A stretch of 64,000 nucleotides of DNA from Distichodus sexfasciatus (taxonomy: Eukaryota; Chordata; Actinopteri; Characiformes; Distichodontidae), in the NCBI GenBank assembly GCA_032718565.1, contig JAVGVS010000106.1, positions 1,172,389 through 1,236,388 on the forward strand, written 5' to 3'. Under the pieces are notes generated by a model. It saw only the letters and a list, made by a program, of their open reading frames with translations, ran no database searches and was not told where the DNA came from. Positions 57,807 to 64,000 of the stretch are shown in pieces; position 1 is the first letter of the stretch, and each line of letters opens with the position of its first letter. The position numbers and the translations under genes were made by a program.

Positions 57807-60800
57807 TGGACCCAGCGGAGTCCCAGCAGCTACTGGCTGAACAAGCATGAGCGATCATTGACCTCACCCGAGCCATGGCGTCACTCACTCTGACGATGCC
57901 AGCCCTGCCACCTGGGAATGTAGCTGCTACTGCTAGTGCTAACAAGCTAACACTAACAATGCCGCACTCATATGGAGGCAAGGCCAGCCAATGCATAGGG
58001 TTCCTGATGCAGTGCGCTCTCTACATCAAACACCAGCCTTCAAAATTTCTCAGCGAATGTGACAAGGTACATTTTGCAATTTCCCTACTCACCAGCAAAG
58101 AACACGAATGGGCCATGGCACTTTGAGCTTAGTATAGCCCCGTCCTCGATCAGCATGAAACGTTTGTCTCCGCGTTTTGCCAAGTTTTCGATCATCCTCC
58201 TTCGGGTAAATCTGTCCACGGCCAGCTCTATGACCACCGCCAAGGGTCCGGTTTGGCCGTTGATTTCGCTCTTCAGTTTCAAATGCTTGCTGCCGGGAGC
58301 AAATGAAGTGACGTAGCCCTCCTCACTATTTTCCGACGCGGACTCAATCGTGAGCTGCAGACCAAGCTAGCATGTCATGGCGATGTGACCAACTTGAAAC
58401 AATATATCCAGACCGCCATTGCTGTGGATCAACTTCAACATTGCTGCTGTCCACCTACGACATCAGTCCATGTGAACGTGGCCACACCCCCTTCTCCCCG
58501 TCAGCACCTGGAGGTGGAGCCTATGCAAATCAGGTGTGCTCCTCTGTTGGCTTCAGAAAGACAGAGATGGCTGAAGGCCCATCTTTGCCTTTATTGTAGA
58601 GAGCCAGGGTATTTAATATCAATGTGCTCTACCCGTCCCCCCAGAAAAGAGGTTCGCATATCTAATTCTCTCATTTTTACTGCTCAACAAGTTACCATCC
58701 GCCTTATCTGCCTATCATTTGGCTTGTTCTCCTGTACAGTCTCTGCACTAGTGGATTCCGGTACAGCAGGAAATTTCATAGACCGAACCCTGGCTGAACA
58801 AATAGGAGAGAAGCTCATACCTCTACAAACACAATTACCCATGAGTGGATTAGATGGATGGCCCCTTGACAATGGCTGCATCACCCTCCAAACTCTTCCA
58901 CTGGAGATCCTCGTGGGAGTATTACACCAAGAATCTCTGTCCTTTTTTGTCTTCAATTCTCCTCACAACCCCATTGTGTTGGGTCATCCCTGGTTGGTCC
59001 TTCATGATCTGGCAATATCCTGGACAAAAAAAGATAGTGGCCTGGAGCTCTCGCTGCTTTGAACATTGCCTGTCGCATCCCATTCGAGCGACATCCATCG
59101 AGAGCCCCATGGAGCCAACTCTAGCACATATTCCATCCACCTATGCTGACTACCTTGATGTCTTCCTCTCTCCTGGTCTCCCACCACACTGTCCCTGCGA
59201 CTGTGCGATCGATCTCCTGCCTGATGCCCCTTTCCCACAAAGCCAAGCATACCCCTTGTCACCACCTGAAACCCAAGCAATGAACACCTACATCGATGAG
59301 GCCCTAGAGAAAGGAATTATCTGGCCCTCTACGTCCCCTGCTGTTTCAGGGTTCTTTTTTGTGGAGAAAAAAGATGAAGGTCTCTGTCCTTGTATGGATT
59401 ACCGTGTCCTGAGCAAGGTCACTGATAAATTCCAGTACTCTCTTCCACTCTTCCCAGCAACCCTCAAACGCCTCTGCACTGCCACTGTTTTTACCAAATT
59501 CAACCTCAGGAGTGCCTACAATTACATCCACATTCGGGAGGGGGATGAATGGAAAACTGCACTTATCACCTTGCAGGGCCATTTTGAATACCTTGTTTTA
59601 CCTTATGGCCTTGCTAACGCGTCCTCTGTCTTCCGCACCTTCATGGACGAGATCTTCAAAGACCTTTTGGACACGTTTGTCATCATCTACATTAAAGATA
59701 TCCTCATGTACTCCCCCAACCTTGCCTCTCATATTACATGTCAAAAGGGTCTTCCAATGCCTTAAAGAGAACTACTTATATGCAAAAGGGGAGAAGTGTG
59801 TTTTCCACCAATCACCTTTTTGGGTCATGTCCTTGGAGCAGTAGAGATGGAACCTCAGAAAACCCAAGCCACGAAGGAATGGCCTGAACCCAAGACACTA
59901 AAGGTGTCAACGACTTTGTGGTATCGTGTACCTTCTATACTCAGTCAAAAACACCACATCAATTTTCCAGTGGCCTCCTAGAACCTCTCCCAATTCCTCA
60001 ATGTCCTCGGTCCCACCTGGTGGTGGACTTCATCACAGACCTACCTGAGTCAGAAGGTTTCAGTAGCCAGGTTTCCATCCAAGGAGTTTTTTCGAAAAAA
60101 TATTTAGCGCTTCAAATTTTTTACCGATATAGCTGATGGAATGCTAATTATGTAAATGTTGTAAAATTCGAAAAATTTTGTAAATGTCGACATAATATTT
60201 TTCCGTTTAACTTTAACGCATAACTTCTATATCGATACTTCAGATATCCTTTCTCAGGGCCTATTGTGCCAACAACCAGCAGAACTGGTCCAAATATCTT
60301 CTCTGTTCCGAATATGCACAAAACTCCCTCCATCATTCATCATTATCTCTGTCTCCGTTCCAGTGTGTCCTTGGTTTTCAACCCCTATTATTCCCCAGGA
60401 AGGCCGAGCCCACCGATGTCCCCACTGTGGATCAATGGTCTGAGAACAGTGGCAGGGTATGGGAAGCCTCCCATGTGCGCCTCCATCGAGCCATACAACA
60501 ACAAAAACACCAGGCAGATCGCAGCTGATGGCCCGCCCCAGTGTTCCGTCCAGGACAACGAGTGTGGTTGTCTACCTGTGACCTATACCAAAGTTCAAAG
60601 TAATTAGGCGCATCAACCCAGTGTCCTATCATCTCCAGCCGCTCCCTCGATATCATATTTCTCCTACTTTCCAAGTGTCCTTGCTGAAGCCAGTGCACTC
60701 CTGCCATCTTCCAGTCCTGAACTGTCCCCCTGCTCCCCTGGAGGTAGATGGTGACACTGCCTATCAGGTCCACATGCTCCTGGATTCACACCATTGTCAG

Positions 60801-60941
60801 GGCACACTGGAGTACCTGGTGGACTGGGAGGAATATGGACCGGAAGAGCAATCCTGGGTGGCAGCCAAGGACATCCTGGACCCCAGCCTGCTTGCGGACT
60901 TTCATACCCAACACCCAGATCATCCTGGCCCTTGCCCTTGA
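57807..60941 (+). pseudogene. Ty3/gypsy gag-pol pseudogene
   Basis: ATG at 57807, but a stop after 14 codons. A zinc-knuckle remnant (CLYCREPGYLISMC, with the His replaced) is near 58585-58626. The aspartic protease DSGTAGNFID is near 58754. Reverse transcriptase is in another frame (about 59080-59765), its catalytic Y-x-D-D box altered to YIKD. Then frameshifts, a jump into the integrase core (VVDFITDLPES, about 60015-60050), a foreign AT-rich insert (about 60060-60240), integrase C-terminal text, and a chromodomain (LEYLVDWEEYGPEEQSWV, about 60805-60860). Not functional. Confidence 0.88.
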
Positions 60942-60999
60942 GGCCATCCCCCCACACACCAGTATCGCTGTCTAGAGCCACCTGTGGAGAGGGGAGTAC

Positions 61000-61273
61000 T
61001 GTAAGACCTCAGCCCAGACCAAGGGAGGAATTCACCTGACCTAGAGCTGCACACTGAGCGTTTCTTGTGATTGCCTTTCTCTGGATTGAACCCCGCTGTA
61101 TGGTTTTGGATTACCCTTCTGCTTCTGACGATTTGGATTTGTTTGCTCTGTGGACTGTGTTTTTTGGTTCTGACCCCTGCCCAAATAAACACGTCACTTT
61201 AAGTCAATTTACCTCTGTGCCCACGACCTGGTTCTTTCGACTCTGCATTTGGGTTCACCTGCCAGTTGTTACA
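61000..61273 (+). repeat. Ty3/gypsy 3' LTR (internally deleted)
   Basis: 274 bp; lacks about 120 bp present in the 5' LTR after 'gaggaattcacctga'. 'caaataaacacgtc' is the poly(A) signal region. The many differences between the LTRs point to an old insertion. Confidence 0.88.
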
Positions 61274-62655
61274 ATTCCATACTGCTAACTGCTGTGTACA
61301 CAGCACCAGATGATAATGCTAGCTCGGCTCTTGGGCTCCTGCACAACACCATCAGCAGCAAACAGCAAGTATCCTGAGGCTGTTCACATCATTTCTGGGG
61401 ATTTTAATCATGCAGATCTGAAAACAGTTCTCCTCAAATTCCATCAACACAAAGTGTGCAACCAGGGGAAAAAAAACACTGGACAGGCTGTACACAATCA
61501 GACAGGCCTATAGGGCTAAACCCCTAGCACACCTTGGCCAGTCTGATCATATGTCCCTGCTTCTGATCCCTGCATATACCCCCCTCAGGAAACAAGCTCC
61601 CACTATGACCAGGACTGTCACCACATGGCCCAAGAATGCCTCCCAACAGCTGAAGGACTGCTTCCAGAGAACCAACTGGGAGTTCTTGATCACCAGGATC
61701 TGGAAAACCACACCACAGCAGTCCTGGATTACATCAGGTTCTGCACAGACAACATCACCAGGGACAGATGTTTTAGGATTTATCCCAATAGGAAGCCTTG
61801 GATGATGAGGGAGGTACAGAGTCTGTTAAAAAGCTAGGAATACTGCTTTCAGGCTAGGGGTAATGCAGTGCATCAAGAGCGAACCTAAAGAGAGGCATCA
61901 GACAGGCCAAGGCAGCATACAGAAGGAGAATAGAGAACCATCTGAGGAGCAACAACACCAGGCAAGTGAGGCAGGGTCTCCAGCACATCACCAGCTACAG
62001 GTCCAGCAACTCCTCAACTGCTGTTGAAGACACCTCTCTGGCAGAGGAGCTGAACATCTTTTTGCCCACTTTGAGGTGACACAAACAGCACCTCCATCAC
62101 AGTCAGTTGTCCACAATAGCAATACACTCATGGTGGAAGAGTGTGAAGTGAGGCTGGTGATGAGAAAAGTGAATCCAAGGAAAGCTGCAGGAACAGACTG
62201 TGTGTCTGGACGGGTGCTGAAAGACTGTGCGGGTCAACTGGCCGGAATCTTCACTAGAATTTTCAACCGTTCTCTGTCCCAGGCCATTGTCTCATCCTGC
62301 CTCAAATCCTCCATCATTGTTCTGCTGCCGAAAAAATCCATCATGGACACTCTTAATAACTTCTGCCCAATGGCACTCACATCTGTCATTATAAAATGCT
62401 TTGAGAAACTGGTGCGGAGTCATGTTATTGCCTGCCTGCCAGCAGACCTGGACCCATTTCAATTTGCTTACAAAGCAAAGAGATCCACAGAGGACGCTGT
62501 GGCCACAACCCTTCATGCCGCCCTGACCCACCTGGAGCAGCAGGGGAGCTATGCCAGACTGTTCTTTGTGGATTTCAGCTTGGCATTCAAGACCATGCTC
62601 CCACAATGACTGGTGTCCAAACTGACTGATCTGGGACTTCCATCACTCACCTGTA
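61274..62655 (+). mobile_element. LINE middle segment (endonuclease to RT), continuation of 56757
   Basis: Starts with the second target copy, then LLTAVYTAPDDNAS (endonuclease), GDFNHADLK near 61400, and the RT N-terminal part in frame 62076-62609 (MRKVNPRKAAGTDCVSGRVL, FQFAYKAKRSTEDAVATTLH, FVDFSLAFKTM). Stops abruptly in the RT core at about 62655. Confidence 0.82.
62076..62609 (+). pseudogene. LINE reverse transcriptase fragment
   Basis: 177 open codons with RT motifs (KAAGTD, LLPKK, ALTSVIIKCFEKLV, YKAKRSTEDAV, FVDFS.AF). The catalytic FADD box is not reached. Confidence 0.85.
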
Positions 62656-62665
62656 GTTGGATACT

Positions 62666-62785
62666 GTAGCAAAATTCAATTTGCAATGCAATTTGCAATG
62701 CAATATGCAAAATGGCAATACAATATGCAAAATGACAATGCAATATTCAAAATGGCAACGCAATATTCAAAATGGCAATGTAATT
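62666..62785. repeat. Minisatellite, ~20-bp unit
   Basis: Units such as 'caatgcaatattcaaaatgg' and 'caatacaatatgcaaaatgg' repeat about six times, next to the LINE break. Confidence 0.8.
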
Positions 62786-62789
62786 CTGT

Positions 62790-63180
62790 ATTTAAATTTA
62801 CATTTTCCATCACCTCCACGCGTGCAAAATTATTTGGTGCAGAATGAAATTGAAAATTAAATTAAATTATTGACATTTGCCATTTCCAACAGTAGTCTTA
62901 AGTTGTAAAGTGCATACTGTTTTTAATGCTTTATAAGTAGCAAATTAAGAGCTGAAAATGTATAACCCAAATTGATTTGATGTGTGTAAGCGTGTCAAGA
63001 AGAAACAGTAACAAAATTATCATTTTAAATGTTATTTGTCCTAAATGCATTAGACTAACAGTTAGGACACTACGATTTACTGTTTCATCATGGCATTAGG
63101 ATATTTGTAGCAAAAATTTCAATGACTTTGAAAATCGTTCGGGCGTACGCCCACCCTCTGACAATCATTGCGTCAAGAAG
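62790..63180. other. Nothing recognised
   Basis: AT-rich, no credible frame, no clear repeat signature. 'gttcgggcgtacgcccaccc' at about 63138 is a small palindrome. Confidence 0.4.
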
Positions 63181-63226
63181 TGAGGGATTAGCGAGGAAGC
63201 GTGTTCACGTTTGATCGTTTGGAAAC

Positions 63227-63274
63227 ATGGCTGACTGGAGATCTGATAAGATCGTTGAATTCGATAACTTGAAT
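63227..63274 (+). CDS. Possible first coding exon (orphan, 16 codons)
   Basis: ATG in a good context (ggaaacATGG), then MADWRSDKIVEFDNLN, then a strong donor GTAAGT at 63275. Upstream is locally GC-richer. No following exon can be recognised in the remaining 700 bp, so this may be the start of a gene or transposon running off the right edge, or chance. Confidence 0.3.
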
Positions 63275-63279
63275 GTAAG

Positions 63280-64000
63280 TGGGCGTGAACAAATAATGTT
63301 TCAGAAAGATTTTCGCAATATGTGGTGACGGGACAAGATCAATATTGGAGCATCTTGCAGAATTGTCGGCCTTAACAGGCCTCAACACTCGTTTGGCTGC
63401 TGAATACACTTGAAAATTGGTGGAAGATCGATTTTTATGGTTTCATAAAGCGTATTATCGCGCCCTGACTCTAAACATCCAGCCATGAATGCCTCTTTTT
63501 TGAAGCATCATAAAACACATAGAGCTGACTTGAATAATCTGAAAAAAATTGAATTAGGGAATTCAAGATCACTTGATAAATAAGAAACTTCCTACAGAGG
63601 CATATTTCCCTGCTTAAAAACAAACAAACAAACAAACAAAAAAAAAAACAATAGATCCCTGCCCAAAACACAATAGAAAATAGTAATGCGTTCAATAGTT
63701 TATAATAGAATTGCATTGGTTTTGTGGTGTATACTGGTATGCTGATGGATTTGGTAGTGTTAAATCTATTGGAAAAATACCAAACATATACTACAAAAAG
63801 AAATTTTGTAATGGTTTTATGAAAAAAGTTAATAGTTCATAATGGTATTATAATACGACCATTAAATTTCTGTGATGATTTCTATTGGGCTTCTATTGTT
63901 TTGTTTTGTTTTTTTTTAGCAGCTTTTACGTAATTTTGTTCATCTCACAAATATCTGATGCATCTAATGCCCTTACCACACAATTATTTCCTGGCTACAG
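63280..64000. other. AT-rich right edge, (caaa)n microsatellite
   Basis: A 'caaacaaacaaacaaacaaa' run is at about 63620-63650. Several 'caatag/ctattg' palindromic phrases occur (63650-63900). No gene. Confidence 0.5.

Larger units (their letters stand above)
57394..61273 (+). mobile_element. Ty3/gypsy chromovirus-type LTR retrotransposon, defective
   Basis: TG...CA LTRs (57394-57788 and 61000-61273) bound a broken gag-pol. Target duplication ATACC / ATTCC (57389-57393, 61274-61278; one mismatch). Removing the element restores the LINE frame ...YLPRELNT-ILLTAVYTAP. The C-terminal chromodomain puts it among chromoviruses. RNase H and most of the integrase are deleted. Confidence 0.9.

Overview
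This is a stretch of a vertebrate, almost certainly teleost fish, nuclear genome. Two spliced host genes with GT-AG introns can be read exon by exon. The space between and inside them is filled with transposons typical of fish: Tc1-like, hAT, L2/CR1-like LINEs, a chromodomain Ty3/gypsy element, a tRNA-derived SINE and many solo LTRs.

Host gene 1 (minus strand, 43265 down to 1054, continuing past the left edge) is mcf2, the DBL-type Rho guanine nucleotide exchange factor. Twenty coding exons carry 824 codons in one continuous phase: a short N-terminus, a CRAL-TRIO/Sec14-like segment, spectrin-like helices, a DH domain and a PH domain. The last exons after the PH domain are outside the window. 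The introns span about 42 kb, mostly because of mobile-element insertions. Host gene 2 (plus strand, 50.2 to 55.9 kb) is a cone-type arrestin (arr3). Its 16 exons include a TATA box, an OTX/CRX-type GGATTA site and a poly(A) signal. As read here it stops right after the C-domain and lacks the regulatory C-tail of ordinary visual arrestins. The two genes are divergent, about 7 kb apart.

Region by region: 1-1000, LINE tail and a degenerate tandem repeat. 1054-2090, last two mcf2 exons seen, with a hAT MITE between them. 2580-6600, a Tc1 remnant interrupted by LTR element E1. 6788-8113, six mcf2 exons (DH/PH). 8165-16250, old interspersed repeats holding a solo LTR and a nearly full-length LINE. 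16288-23746, a nested stack: MITE, then a Tc1, then LTR element E2. 23922-24156, two mcf2 exons. 24.4-27.2 kb, solo LTRs. 27758-28285, two mcf2 exons. 29606-31196, a Tc1 element. 31292-32081, three mcf2 exons. 32.1-39.2 kb, a SINE and LTR elements E3/E4, themselves invaded by two other LTRs and a Tc1-type MITE. 39332-40697, four mcf2 exons. 40.9-42.4 kb, an old repeat. 43.2 kb, mcf2 exon 1. 44.0-46.3 kb, an old element containing a hAT with a BED zinc finger. 46.3-50.1 kb, AT-rich intergenic DNA. 50.2-55.9 kb, arr3 with a Tc1 in intron 12. 56.0-62.7 kb, a LINE with an inverted arrangement that is split by a Ty3/gypsy element. 62.7-64.0 kb, a minisatellite and a possible orphan exon.

The most unusual content is a family of LTR-bounded elements (E1, E2, E3 and probably E4). 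They carry no recognisable gag, pol or integrase. Instead they have a conserved module of about 70 residues followed by long arrays of a 30-bp repeat. In one frame the arrays of E1, E2 and E3 read as the same decapeptide theme, E-A-[FL]-[SQ]-P-x-x-A-x-[RE]. E1 and E2 have perfect 5-bp target-site duplications. I do not recognise this family.
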